IMG/VR virus record: IMGVR_UViG_3300012206_000001
Span: 1-64,000 of that record
Reading direction: 5' to 3' (one strand)
Origin: a virus
Length of the DNA stretch: 64,000 bases
Shown here one piece after another: positions 39,104-46,306 of this stretch. Under the pieces are notes generated by a model. That model searched no databases. It saw only the letters and a program-made list of their open reading frames with translations, and was not told where the DNA came from. Made by a program: the position numbers and the translations under genes. Position 1 is the first letter of the stretch. Every line of letters begins with the position of its first letter.

Positions 39104-39591
39104 TCAGTCACTGCGGCTTGACTCTTCAATATAGTCCAGCAACGCCTCGAAGTCGGCGACGCTCAGGTTTTCGTCGATTTCCCACGGCCGGATCCCGAGG
39201 CGTTCCGAGAACGCCCCGATGTACCGGTTGCGATCAAATGTGTGCCATCCGGGGCCGACGACGGCTCCGGGGTCGTAGGGCCCGCCGCGGCGGCCTCCTC
39301 CTGCGCGGTCTGCGCGGCCTGCGCGGCCGCGACCATCGACTGGAGCATCTCGTTGAGGTCGAAGTCCGTCGTGCCGTCGAGGAGATCGGCGTAGGCGGTG
39401 TCCACGTTGCGGCCATCGCGGCGCCAGATGAGGCAGGCGAGCATGCACAGCGCCTTCGCGGACCCGGCCTCCAGGTCGGACTGCCATTCGGCGTACCGCC
39501 GCTTGTACACGTCCTCAATCCACAGCGCCTCGGACATGGGCTGCTTCGTGCCGTCGTAATCGAACGTCTCGCCGGCCACTGTCACTTTCAA
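39104..39591 (-). CDS. Tail assembly chaperone long form (GT-type) by -1 frameshift
   Basis: Reading starts at 39591 and shifts to the -1 frame at GGGCCCT (39277-39283). It continues YDPGAVVGPGWHTFDRNRYI, GAFSERLGIRPWEIDENLSV and ADFEALLDYIEESSRSD. The second part has the FSERLG-(I)-xPWEID pattern of actinophage chaperone C termini and no start of its own. Like lambda gpGT it would bind the tape measure through the extension. Confidence 0.75.
39163..39591 (-). CDS. Tail assembly chaperone short form (G-type)
   Basis: 142 residues from a TTG at 39591, overlapping the upstream stop and following AAGGAG. VTVAGETFDYDGTKQPMSEA, LWIEDVYKRRYAEWQSDLEA, GSAKALCMLACLIWRRDGRN and FDLNEMLQSMVAAAQ match the G-type chaperone. 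It prevents tail protein aggregation during assembly. The 0-frame end (TTPEPSSAPDGTHLIATGTS) is unstructured. Confidence 0.75.
   Translation of the reverse strand: MKVTVAGETFDYDGTKQPMSEALWIEDVYKRRYAEWQSDLEAGSAKALCMLACLIWRRDGRNVDTAYADLLDGTTDFDLNEMLQSMVAAAQAAQTAQEEAAAAGPTTPEPSSAPDGTHLIATGTSGRSRNASGSGRGKSTKT
39277..39283 (-). promoter_or_regulatory. Slippery heptamer GGGCCCT for -1 frameshift
   Basis: Codons GGC CCT in the short-form frame preceded by G give the exact X-XXY-YYZ pattern. The -1 frame is open from here to 39104 and encodes the chaperone C terminus. No pseudoknot was worked out. Confidence 0.7.
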
Positions 39592-40058
39592 GGGGCGCGC
39601 ATCTCCTTTGCTTCGATGTCCCGCAGCACCTGCTCGATCTCGGCGCGGACGCGGGGTTCGGCGTCCCGGGCGGGGCCGGTGAACCACCCGGGTTGCACGG
39701 ACGGCTCCTCCTGCGTGCGCCACACCTCGCGGTTGCCGTAGACGGGATGGGTGAGCCGGCCCGCGTCGAGGCGGCGGAGCTTGCGGGCCCGCCCGCTGCG
39801 CGTGGTGCCGGTGACGGACACGCCGGGGTCGCTGCCAGTGGTGCGGACGTTGACGCCGATCCGCACGTCGGCGTCCAGCTCGGCGGCGTACCGGTTGGGC
39901 AGCTTCGGTGACTCTGGCACCAGCCCGGCGCGTATCTCGTCCGGCACCTGGCCTGCGGCGCGGCGCATCGCCTCGGTCAGCTCCCGGACCAGGCCGCCGT
40001 CCCCGAGGCGGCGCAGCCGGAACGCGAGCGCCTCCAGCTCCGTCGCGGCATCAGCCAT
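39588..40058 (-). CDS. HK97 gp10-like head-tail or minor tail protein
   Basis: 156 residues. LEALAFRLRRLGDGGLVREL, TEAMRRAAGQVPDEIRAGL, LPNRYAAELDADVRIGVNVR and LTHPVYGNREVWRTQEEPSV with GWFTGPARDAEPRVRAEIEQ follow the gp10-like pattern (HPVYG, W..Q..) of tail completion proteins. Position before the chaperones fits. Confidence 0.7.
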   Translation of the reverse strand: MADAATELEALAFRLRRLGDGGLVRELTEAMRRAAGQVPDEIRAGLVPESPKLPNRYAAELDADVRIGVNVRTTGSDPGVSVTGTTRSGRARKLRRLDAGRLTHPVYGNREVWRTQEEPSVQPGWFTGPARDAEPRVRAEIEQVLRDIEAKEMRAP

Positions 40059-40088
40059 GAGTCCTCCCGGGAACAGGACGAAAGTCCT

Positions 40089-40126
40089 TTGACAGCTGGG
40101 TACACGGCGGGTACATTCCGGGTACA
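40089..40126 (+). promoter_or_regulatory. Consensus promoter overlapped by three phased heptamers
   Basis: TTGACA (40089-40094), 17-bp spacer, TACATT (40112-40117). GGGTACA occurs at 40098, 40109 and 40120, exactly 11 bp apart, spanning the spacer, -10 and start region. Such same-face repeats are typical operators of ribbon-helix-helix proteins, one of which is encoded in this operon (40880). Confidence 0.75.
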
Positions 40127-40140
40127 GAAAGGGAGCAAAA

Positions 40141-40845
40141 ATGACCTACACCGATCCCAGCCCGAGTACCCAGCCCGTCCAGTCCGCAGAACCGCCGCGC
40201 AGGAAGCGCCACCGGGTCCGCAACTGGATCGTCTTCCCCGCGATCGGCCTTGCCAGCCTGATCACCGCCGCGGGAATCGCCGGCGCGGCCACGTCCGGCG
40301 GCACCCGTCCCGCGCCGAAGGCAACCGCGTCCGCCACCTCGGCACCCGCATCGTTCACCGACCAGAACGGCTACGCCTGCGCGACCTCAGCCGTCACCAT
40401 CTCCGACGGGTTCAGTTACTGCCCCGCCGACCCCGCCGCGGTCCCTGCAGCCAGTAACACCTCATCCGCGCCTGCTCCTGCTGACTCCTCGGCCAGCACC
40501 CCCGCCGTGGCCACGCCAGCCGCTCCCGTGATGTCTGCTGCTCAGCAGCAGGCCGTGGAATCCGCGCAGAGTTACCTGTCCCTCGGTCAGGGCTTCAGCA
40601 AGTCCGGGCTGTTCAAGCAGCTCACCTCAAGCTATGGCGAGGGCTTCACGGCAGAGACCGCCAGCTTTGCCATTGCCTACCTCCATCCCAACTGGTACGA
40701 GCAGGCTATGGAGTCCGCCAAGGGCTACATGGCACTCGGTCAGGGCTTCAGCCGCCAGGGCCTGCTGGAGCAACTGACCTCCAGTTATGGCGAGGGATTC
40801 ACCGAGGCGCAGGCGGAATATGCCGTCGCCAAGGTTGGCCTGTAG
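40141..40845 (+). CDS. Ltp-type superinfection exclusion protein
   Basis: 234 residues. A Lys/Arg-rich start and one membrane helix (NWIVFPAIGLASLITAAGIA, ~30-50) precede a Ser/Pro/Ala linker. Two Ltp repeats follow: AVESAQSYLSLGQGFSKSGL/FKQLTSSYGEGFTAETASFA and AMESAKGYMALGQGFSRQGL/LEQLTSSYGEGFTEAQAEYA. These repeats occur in the prophage TP-J34 Ltp lipoprotein, which blocks DNA injection of other phages, and in many cell-surface proteins. It has its own promoter on the strand opposite the tail genes, so it is probably expressed in lysogens. Confidence 0.8.
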   Translation: MTYTDPSPSTQPVQSAEPPRRKRHRVRNWIVFPAIGLASLITAAGIAGAATSGGTRPAPKATASATSAPASFTDQNGYACATSAVTISDGFSYCPADPAAVPAASNTSSAPAPADSSASTPAVATPAAPVMSAAQQQAVESAQSYLSLGQGFSKSGLFKQLTSSYGEGFTAETASFAIAYLHPNWYEQAMESAKGYMALGQGFSRQGLLEQLTSSYGEGFTEAQAEYAVAKVGL

Positions 40846-40879
40846 AGCCCGGGCACGTCAGCAACTAAAGGAGGGCCAG

Positions 40880-41035
40880 ATGGCCAAGCTGCGCCTCGAG
40901 ATCGACGAGGACCTGAGGAACGAGATCCAGGGCTACGCCGGCATCTACGGGATTTCCCTCGCCGACGCCGTCCGGATCCTGCTCCGCAAGGGACTCGGCG
41001 CGGAGAACGGCAGCGGACCCCGCCAGCCCGGCTAG
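40880..41035 (+). CDS. Ribbon-helix-helix DNA-binding protein
   Basis: 51 residues from the ATG at 40880 (AAAGGAGG). KLRLEIDEDLRNEIQGYAGI and YGISLADAVRILLRKGL show the strand and two helices of an RHH/Arc fold. Second gene of the Ltp operon. It probably autoregulates through the GGGTACA repeats (inference). Its stop overlaps that of the tail gene on the other strand. Confidence 0.7.
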   Translation: MAKLRLEIDEDLRNEIQGYAGIYGISLADAVRILLRKGLGAENGSGPRQPG

Positions 41036-41465
41036 GTGCCCAAACCCAGTGGCGTGTACCTCGTGATTGCGGTGGCCGCGCTCCAGGAGGCCTTGAAGGT
41101 TGCGGGGCCGCCGACCGCGCCGTCCGCCGACGCGTCGGCGATGATCTGCCCGAACCAGTACCAGTTGTTCGGGAACGCGGTGACGTTCGGGTACAGGTAG
41201 AAGTTGCGGGGATCCCGTCGAGCGCCGCGACGAACGTCTGCGACGAGGCGTCGTCGAGGAACCCGGAGAAGTCCCCGGAGGAATCCGGGAGCCCCGCGAC
41301 GTACACCTTGTTCTGGTCGCCGAACGCAGTGACCTCCGACTTGTCCGTGACCTGGTTGACGGACCAGGCCGCCTGGAACGGCAGCGGCGACGCCGCCGCC
41401 GACACCCCGGCGGTCTGCGTGACCCCGAAATAGACCCTGCCGTTCCTGCCATGATCGCGGCTCAC
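41032..41465 (-). pseudogene. Major tail protein gene with a one-base frameshift
   Basis: RVYFGVTQTAGVSAAASPLP, FQAAWSVNQVTDKSEVTAFG, DQNKVYVAGLPDSSGDFSGF and LDDASSQTFVAALDGIP are a typical small siphophage major tail protein. Then the frame is lost in the G run near 41210 (plus strand). One added base restores RNFYLYPNVTAFPNNWYWFG, QIIADASADGAVGGPATFKA and ending TRYTPLGLGT (stop 41032). A functional phage needs this protein, so either a sequence error or a defective prophage. Confidence 0.7.
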
Positions 41466-41468
41466 TTG

Positions 41469-42549
41469 CTACCTCCGTGGTTGTTTGCCGAGCAGCGACA
41501 GCAGCCGCTTCGCCGCGTTGGTGAACGTCCGGTCCGCGATGGCCGCGCGGGCCTTCAGTGCAGCTTCCGCGCGTTCATCTGGATGGGCGAGCGCCCAGCG
41601 GATCTGGCCGGATGCCTCTTCCGGGGTGGTGAAGGCGGGCAGCATGGGGAAGAGCTCGTCCGATTCGGGCCTGCTGTCGCGGGCGAACCACAGCCCGCAC
41701 GCCGCCTGCTCGATCTCCCGCGGCCCGCACGCGTATGCCTGCGCGTCCCAGTCCGGCTCCGCCTCGCGCCGGTAGAAGTTGATCCCGCACGCCGCACGCC
41801 GGTACAGGGCGGCCGTCTCGGCGTTGTCCACGCACACGTCCGCGTCGGCGTCGCGGGACAGCAGGTGCCCGCGCAGCGGCGAGTCCGCGGCCAGGCGCCC
41901 CCAGAATCCGCCGAGCGCGACCCGCAGCCCGGCCAGGTCCATCTGCTCGAGGAACGCGACCCGGCTGGGGAACCCGGTGCCGACGAACGCCAGGTCGTAC
42001 TCCGGCTCCGTCCCCGCAGGCGCCGGGTAGTGCACCGACGGGCGGTAGGAATGCGGCATGTACTCCGCCACCGGGCTGGCCGCCCGGTACGCCTCAATGC
42101 CAGCCGGGTCGTTGACCAGGCTGATATCGGCGAACTTCGCCATCTGAAGCTGCTGCCCGGCCTGGTACGGCGCCTCGCTGAACAGCATCACGATCGTGTG
42201 GCCGCGGGACCGCATGACCTCCAGCACGGACGCGGGGGTGAAGAACGCGGACACGCACAGGACGACGCTTGGCCACCATCTATAGCACGCGCCGAGCAGC
42301 AGGTCGCCTGTGGCGAGCCCGACGGCCTGCTCGGTGGTGAACGCCTTGCGGGCCGGCCGGCGCCCTTCGCTGTCGGGTGCGGCCCCGGTCTCGGGCATGA
42401 GCGCCGAGTCGAAGACCTGCAGCCGCGCGTCGAGATTGTATTCCATGACCTCTTCGCCGAGGCCGCGCAGCGCTTCTACCCATCCGACATGCATATCGGC
42501 GACACTGAAGTTGGGCTAAAGGCCCTGGGTGGATAACCAGCCAGCGCAT
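41469..42549 (-). CDS. Glycosyltransferase with a disrupted N terminus
   Basis: The body from 42494 (341 residues) resembles GT-B-type phage glycosyltransferases: SVLEVMRSRGHTIVMLFSEA, ADISLVNDPAGIEAYRAASP, YDLAFVGTGFPSRVAFLEQM, NAETAALYRRAACGINFYRR and ACGPREIEQAACGLWFARDS. A well-placed start (42549, behind GAGGAGG) gives MRWLVIHPGP but then a 7-base insertion relative to the copy at 43381 breaks the frame and adds a stop. The ATG at 42494 has no ribosome-binding site. Activity is doubtful unless decoded by frameshift. Confidence 0.65.
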
Positions 42550-42570
42550 AAAGACATCACCTCCTCACGG

Positions 42571-42645
42571 TAAAATGGGGGGAGGTGAGCGGTCCGGCCG
42601 CGCGAGCCAACGCAACGGCCGGACCTGACCGCATCGGAGGTGCGG
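42571..42645 (+). promoter_or_regulatory. -10-like box and two-hairpin leader of the HNH gene at 42648
   Basis: TAAAAT at 42571-42576. Hairpin 1: GGTCCGGCCG (42591-42600) with CGGCCGGACC (42616-42625). TGA. Hairpin 2: CCGCA (42629-42633), loop TCGGAGG containing GGAGG, TGCGG (42641-42645). CT then GTG. Same design as at 13-71 and 34043-34128. Confidence 0.78.
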
Positions 42646-42647
42646 CT

Positions 42648-43172
42648 GTGATCGATCCTACTGAGCGATGGCTTCCCGTCCCCGGCTGGGAAAGCTTCTA
42701 CGAAGTCAGTGACCTTGGCCGGGTACGGAGCCTGCCACGGGTCACCGCGTCCGGTATCCGCGGCGGCCAGTTGCTGCGGCCCGTACCCAAGAACCGGCAC
42801 GGGCATCTCAGGGTGTCCCTTACCCGGGCCGGTGAACGCATGTACCGGGATGTGCACTGGCTCGTCACTCGCGCATTCCTCGGCCCGTGCCCGGACGGTC
42901 AGGAGGCTAGGCATGGGGCCGGCCGGACATCCGATAACCGCCTCGTCAACTTGTCTTATGGCACCAGAGCCGAAAATTCCCGGGATAAGGTCAGGGACGG
43001 CGTTGACGCCCGGGGCGAACGGAGCGCAGCGGCGAAGCTCACCTGGAATGCCGTCAGGGATATCCGCCGCCGTTATGCGGCTGGCGAGTCGCGGCGTGCG
43101 CTCGCGCTGACTTTCGGGGTGAGCGTCCCGAATATCGGCCGCATCACTCGCGGCGAGACGTGGCGCGAGTAG
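42648..43172 (+). CDS. NUMOD4/HNH homing endonuclease
   Basis: 174 residues starting at the GTG set by the leader. TERWLPVPGWESFYEVSDLG and RVRSLPRV (NUMOD4), DVHWLVTRAFLGPCPDGQEA with RHGAGRTSDNRLVNLSYGTR and AENSRD (HNH). The C terminus AAKLTWNAVRDIRRRYAAGE and SRRALALTFGVSVPNIGRIT is a DNA-binding helix-turn-helix as in intron-type HNH enzymes. It lies between two glycosyltransferase start sequences on the opposite strand. Confidence 0.82.
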   Translation: MIDPTERWLPVPGWESFYEVSDLGRVRSLPRVTASGIRGGQLLRPVPKNRHGHLRVSLTRAGERMYRDVHWLVTRAFLGPCPDGQEARHGAGRTSDNRLVNLSYGTRAENSRDKVRDGVDARGERSAAAKLTWNAVRDIRRRYAAGESRRALALTFGVSVPNIGRITRGETWRE

Positions 43173-43348
43173 CGGTCATCGCCCGCTGGCCATGACCCTG
43201 CCGGGAACACCCTGCCCGTGCGATGGCAGGGATACCCCATGTCGCACCACGGGGCTTGGGCGGAGGTGCGGCTAGCCGTCGGAGTCCGTACCCTCTCACC
43301 GGCAGGGCCGTGGTTCCGAACATCATAAGACTCAGTTGCGGGTCTCGC

Positions 43349-43381
43349 GTTCGGCCCGGGGTGGATCAGCAGCCAGCGCAT
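43349..43381 (-). pseudogene. Second copy of the glycosyltransferase start
   Basis: MRWLLIHPGPN behind GGGAG, nearly identical to the start of the gene at 42549, then unrelated sequence. The remainder of 43173-43394 holds no other supported gene. Likely the remnant of a tandem paralogue lost when the HNH gene arrived, or a duplicated target end. Confidence 0.6.
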
Positions 43382-43394
43382 TACACTCCCGGGC

Positions 43395-43694
43395 ATGATG
43401 ATGAATGACGAGCGGGTCCGGGACTACGTGGCCGGGCTGCTAGACGCCAGCGGCACGTTTACCGGCACGTTCAGCTCCGATGTTGATGTCACCGCGCTGC
43501 TCGGCCCGGTCCCCGACCTGATGCCCATCGAGATCGACACCGGCGACCAGCCGAACCCGGCCGCGGGTTTCCTGACGGCGCTCACGGTCAGGATCGGCGA
43601 CAATGAGCGGGTGCTGCCGGTCGACCACGTTGACCTGCTCGGCGGCAACCGGGTCCGGGTGTGGGTGCGGCGTCAGCCCCACGGCGCGGAGTAG
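43395..43694 (+). CDS. Small acidic protein on the opposite strand
   Basis: 99 residues: DERVRDYVAGLLDASGTFTG, DVTALLGPVPDLMPIEIDTG, LTALTVRIGDNERVLPVDHV. It has normal composition and a plausible fold of strands. No family recognised. Its end overlaps the tail-terminator-like gene on the other strand. Confidence 0.5.
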   Translation: MMMNDERVRDYVAGLLDASGTFTGTFSSDVDVTALLGPVPDLMPIEIDTGDQPNPAAGFLTALTVRIGDNERVLPVDHVDLLGGNRVRVWVRRQPHGAE

Positions 43695-44146
43695 GTGACC
43701 CGGTAGGCGACCATGACGGCGACCCCGGCGGAGCCCTGCCGGGTGATGAACCGCCCGTCGGACGTGCCGTCGAACGTCAGGTGCGTGACCTGCGCGGCCG
43801 CGGCCGCGTCCTCGGCGGCGGCCAGGAGCACCTTGACGCGGGCGCGGCGGCCGGGCATGTCGGTGACATCACCGGTCTGGGAGACGATCAGGCACTGGAC
43901 CCAGCCGCGTTCGCCTTTCCCGGTGTCGAAGTCCTCCCAGTCCTGCAGGTAGTTCCCGGCCAGCGCGGCGGCCTGCAGGGTGCCGTCCGCGGCCATCGAC
44001 GCGTCGTGGCCGACGATGACGAAGTCCGGGTCGGCGGCCGAGGTGGGCTGCGGCCCGTCGTAGACGGGCACCCCGGCCAGGCCGGACGCGCTGGCGTAGG
44101 CGGCGAGGAGCGCGGTGACCGCGTCGGCGAACCGGGTGGTGCTCAC
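43673..44146 (-). CDS. Tail terminator-like protein
   Basis: 157 residues. FADAVTALLAAYASASGLAG, VPVYDGPQPTSAADPDFVIV, NYLQDWEDFDTGKGERGWVQ, CLIVSQTGDVTDMPGRRARV and GVAVMVAYRVTYSAPWG match the short alpha/beta tail-terminator type of siphophages. Located between connectors and major tail protein as expected. Confidence 0.65.
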   Translation of the reverse strand: MSTTRFADAVTALLAAYASASGLAGVPVYDGPQPTSAADPDFVIVGHDASMAADGTLQAAALAGNYLQDWEDFDTGKGERGWVQCLIVSQTGDVTDMPGRRARVKVLLAAAEDAAAAAQVTHLTFDGTSDGRFITRQGSAGVAVMVAYRVTYSAPWG

Positions 44147-44175
44147 CGCGCCCGCCCTCCCGGTAACATGTACCT

Positions 44176-44742
44176 ATGCCTAAACGGTATCGATATAGAC
44201 CGTCCCGCCCGCCCGCCGAGCGCTTCTGGCCGAAGGTCAACAAGAACGGCCCGGTCCCGGCATACCGTCCCGAACTCGGCCCGTGCTGGCTGTGGCTGGG
44301 CTACTGCCGGGACGGCCGTTACCCGTGGATGTACTACGAGGGTCGCCCTCTTGCGGCGTACCGGGTGGCCTACATCCTGCTTGTCGGCCCGATCCCCGAA
44401 GGGCTGCACCTGGATCACCTGTGCCGCGTCACATCGTGCGTGAATCCGGCTCACCTGGAACCTGTCACCCAGCAGGAGAACAACCGGAGAGCCTTCGAGG
44501 CGATCACACATTGCCCGCAGGATCATGAGTACACGCCTGAGAACACCGGCCGGTACCGTAATGGCGGCAGGTACTGCCGCATCTGCAGCCGGGTAAAGGC
44601 CGCCCGCGGCAGAAGATCAATAGCGCAACGGAAGTGTGAGCATTGCGGCCAGCCCTACAAACCCGGCGACTACCGGCAGCGCTTCTGCAGCCGCGTCTGC
44701 TCACGACAGGCTCAGCTGGTCAGACAAAAGCTTCCGAGATAA
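44176..44742 (+). CDS. HNH endonuclease with C-terminal zinc fingers
   Basis: 188 residues. FWPKVNKNGPVP, CWLWLGYCRDGRYPWMYYEG, AYRVAYILLVGPIPEGLHLD, HLCRVTSCVNPAHLEPVTQQ then ENNRR form a full HNH core. CPQDH..., CRICSR and CEHCGQPYKPGDYRQRFCSR are added Cys sites. Opposite strand to the late genes; its end overlaps the connector gene end. Confidence 0.82.
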   Translation: MPKRYRYRPSRPPAERFWPKVNKNGPVPAYRPELGPCWLWLGYCRDGRYPWMYYEGRPLAAYRVAYILLVGPIPEGLHLDHLCRVTSCVNPAHLEPVTQQENNRRAFEAITHCPQDHEYTPENTGRYRNGGRYCRICSRVKAARGRRSIAQRKCEHCGQPYKPGDYRQRFCSRVCSRQAQLVRQKLPR

Positions 44743-45616
44743 AGGGCACGCCTCCGAGTGAGCCGTTGAGGAGCTCGGCGGCCCGGTTCGGGATGGCGAA
44801 ACCGAATCCTGGCGGGGTCACCATCTCCCCGCCTCCCATGGGCATGGCGGCGGGGCCGCGCTGGGCGTCCCAGAGATTCTGCAGGACGATCCGGGCGAAG
44901 CTATTGAACGCCGCCGGAACGCTAGTGCCCCACCCGGCGACGTAGGTGACGTACACCTCGGGCAGCCAGGCGAAGAACGGCCCGTAGAACGGGAAGCCGA
45001 GCGGCCTGCGGATGAGTCCCGCGTTGACGTCGAGTTTCAGGCCGCCGCTGATGTCGATCGGGGCCCCGCCGGCGCCGGTGACCTGGGTGACGGAGACCAG
45101 GGGCCGCTGCCGGACGGCGATCACGGTCTGCCCGGACAGCAGCTCGGCGCGCTCGGCAGTGATGACCCGGTTGACCAGGGGGCCGCCGGTGGCCTTCTCC
45201 AGGCTGGACTCGATCGTGGCGATCCAGGACTGGATCTCGCTGTCGAACGTCGTGGTGGCCTGCGGGATGTTCAGGGTGTCCTTCGCGTCGCCCAGCGGCA
45301 GGACCGCGGTCTCGAACGGGTCGAACACGTCAAAGTCGCCGAAGGCGACGCCTGCGCCGGTTCCGGTGGTCGTGGCGGCCCACTGGTAGTGCCCGGTGAC
45401 GGTGAGATCGGCTGCCGGGATGTCCTGGTGGTACAGGCCGAGGCCGTCATGGGCGGGGGCGCTGTAGGTTCCGGTGGTGAGCATGGTGCCGTCGGCCTGG
45501 GCCAGCTTGACGACGATGACGGGCGTGCTGTCGACGAGGCTGTACGTGCCGTCCGCGTTGCGCTGCCTGACCGTGACCGGGATGGTGACTGGCTGGCCGG
45601 CCGGATAGCGAGACAC
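44720..45616 (-). CDS. Head-tail connector with an N-terminal beta-sandwich
   Basis: 298 residues. Residues 1-100 (PVTIPVTVRQRNADGTYSLV, HYQWAATTTGTGAGVAFGDF) look Ig-like. The rest (TTTFDSEIQSWIATIESSLE, NRVITAERAELLSGQTVIAV, VYVTYVAGWGTSVPAAFNSF, ARIVLQNLWDAQRGPAAMPM) matches the gp6/adaptor connector fold. Probably the ring that closes the portal. Confidence 0.7.
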   Translation of the reverse strand: MSRYPAGQPVTIPVTVRQRNADGTYSLVDSTPVIVVKLAQADGTMLTTGTYSAPAHDGLGLYHQDIPAADLTVTGHYQWAATTTGTGAGVAFGDFDVFDPFETAVLPLGDAKDTLNIPQATTTFDSEIQSWIATIESSLEKATGGPLVNRVITAERAELLSGQTVIAVRQRPLVSVTQVTGAGGAPIDISGGLKLDVNAGLIRRPLGFPFYGPFFAWLPEVYVTYVAGWGTSVPAAFNSFARIVLQNLWDAQRGPAAMPMGGGEMVTPPGFGFAIPNRAAELLNGSLGGVPFISEAFV

Positions 45617-45673
45617 CTGTCACCGCCCTTTATTGTGACCCGTTATCCGTTTGGCTACGGGTAGACTTTCGAT

Positions 45674-46282
45674 ATGGGAGCGAACGGATCAAAACGGCAA
45701 CTCACGGGTGAGACATTCGGCCGCTGGACGGTTACCGCACCCGCTGCTAGCCGTCGCCAGCCCGGCGGCCAGATGGCTGCCTACTGGTTTTGCCGCTGCG
45801 AATGCGGCACGGAACGCGAAGTCTGTGCAGGCAATCTCCTGAACGGCCTCTCAACAAGTTGCGGGTGCCGCAACCGCGAGGTGACTGCCGAGCGCGTCCG
45901 CGTGATGGCCAGCACCCACGGAATGTCACACGATCCCGAATACCGCCCGGCATACATCTCCTGGTGCGCGATGCGCCAGAGAGTCAATGACGTGAACCGC
46001 CCCGGTCGCGAGCGTTACGGCGGCCGCGGTATCACGATCTGCCCCCAGTGGGACGACTTCGCGGTCTTCCTCGCCGACATGGGGCCACGGCCGGCGGGTA
46101 AGACCCTGGACCGCTGGCCCGACAACGATGGTCCGTACTCGCCAGAGAACTGCCGCTGGGCTACGCCAACTGAACAGGCGAACAACCGCCGGTCACGTTT
46201 GAGGGACGGCCGCGTCCGGCTAACTAACGCGGAGGTCCAGCGGCGCTACAGGGAACGCAAGCGAGCCCAGGCAGCGGACTAG
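45674..46282 (+). CDS. HNH endonuclease with N-terminal Cys domain
   Basis: 202 residues. [40 protein letters not shown] and [11 protein letters not shown] form the N-terminal DNA-binding part. [40 protein letters not shown] and [20 protein letters not shown] is the HNH core. A short hairpin (ACCCGT/ACGGGT) lies just upstream. Opposite strand to late genes. Confidence 0.8.
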   Translation: MGANGSKRQLTGETFGRWTVTAPAASRRQPGGQMAAYWFCRCECGTEREVCAGNLLNGLSTSCGCRNREVTAERVRVMASTHGMSHDPEYRPAYISWCAMRQRVNDVNRPGRERYGGRGITICPQWDDFAVFLADMGPRPAGKTLDRWPDNDGPYSPENCRWATPTEQANNRRSRLRDGRVRLTNAEVQRRYRERKRAQAAD

Positions 46283-46306
46283 CTGGGGCACCCTGGGGGT
46301 ACCGGC

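Noticed and set aside
39121-39140. Second group I S element (ATATAGTCC)
   Set aside because: The sequence is the coding end of the tail chaperone (Asp-Tyr-Ile-Glu-Glu on the minus strand) and no partner elements are near.
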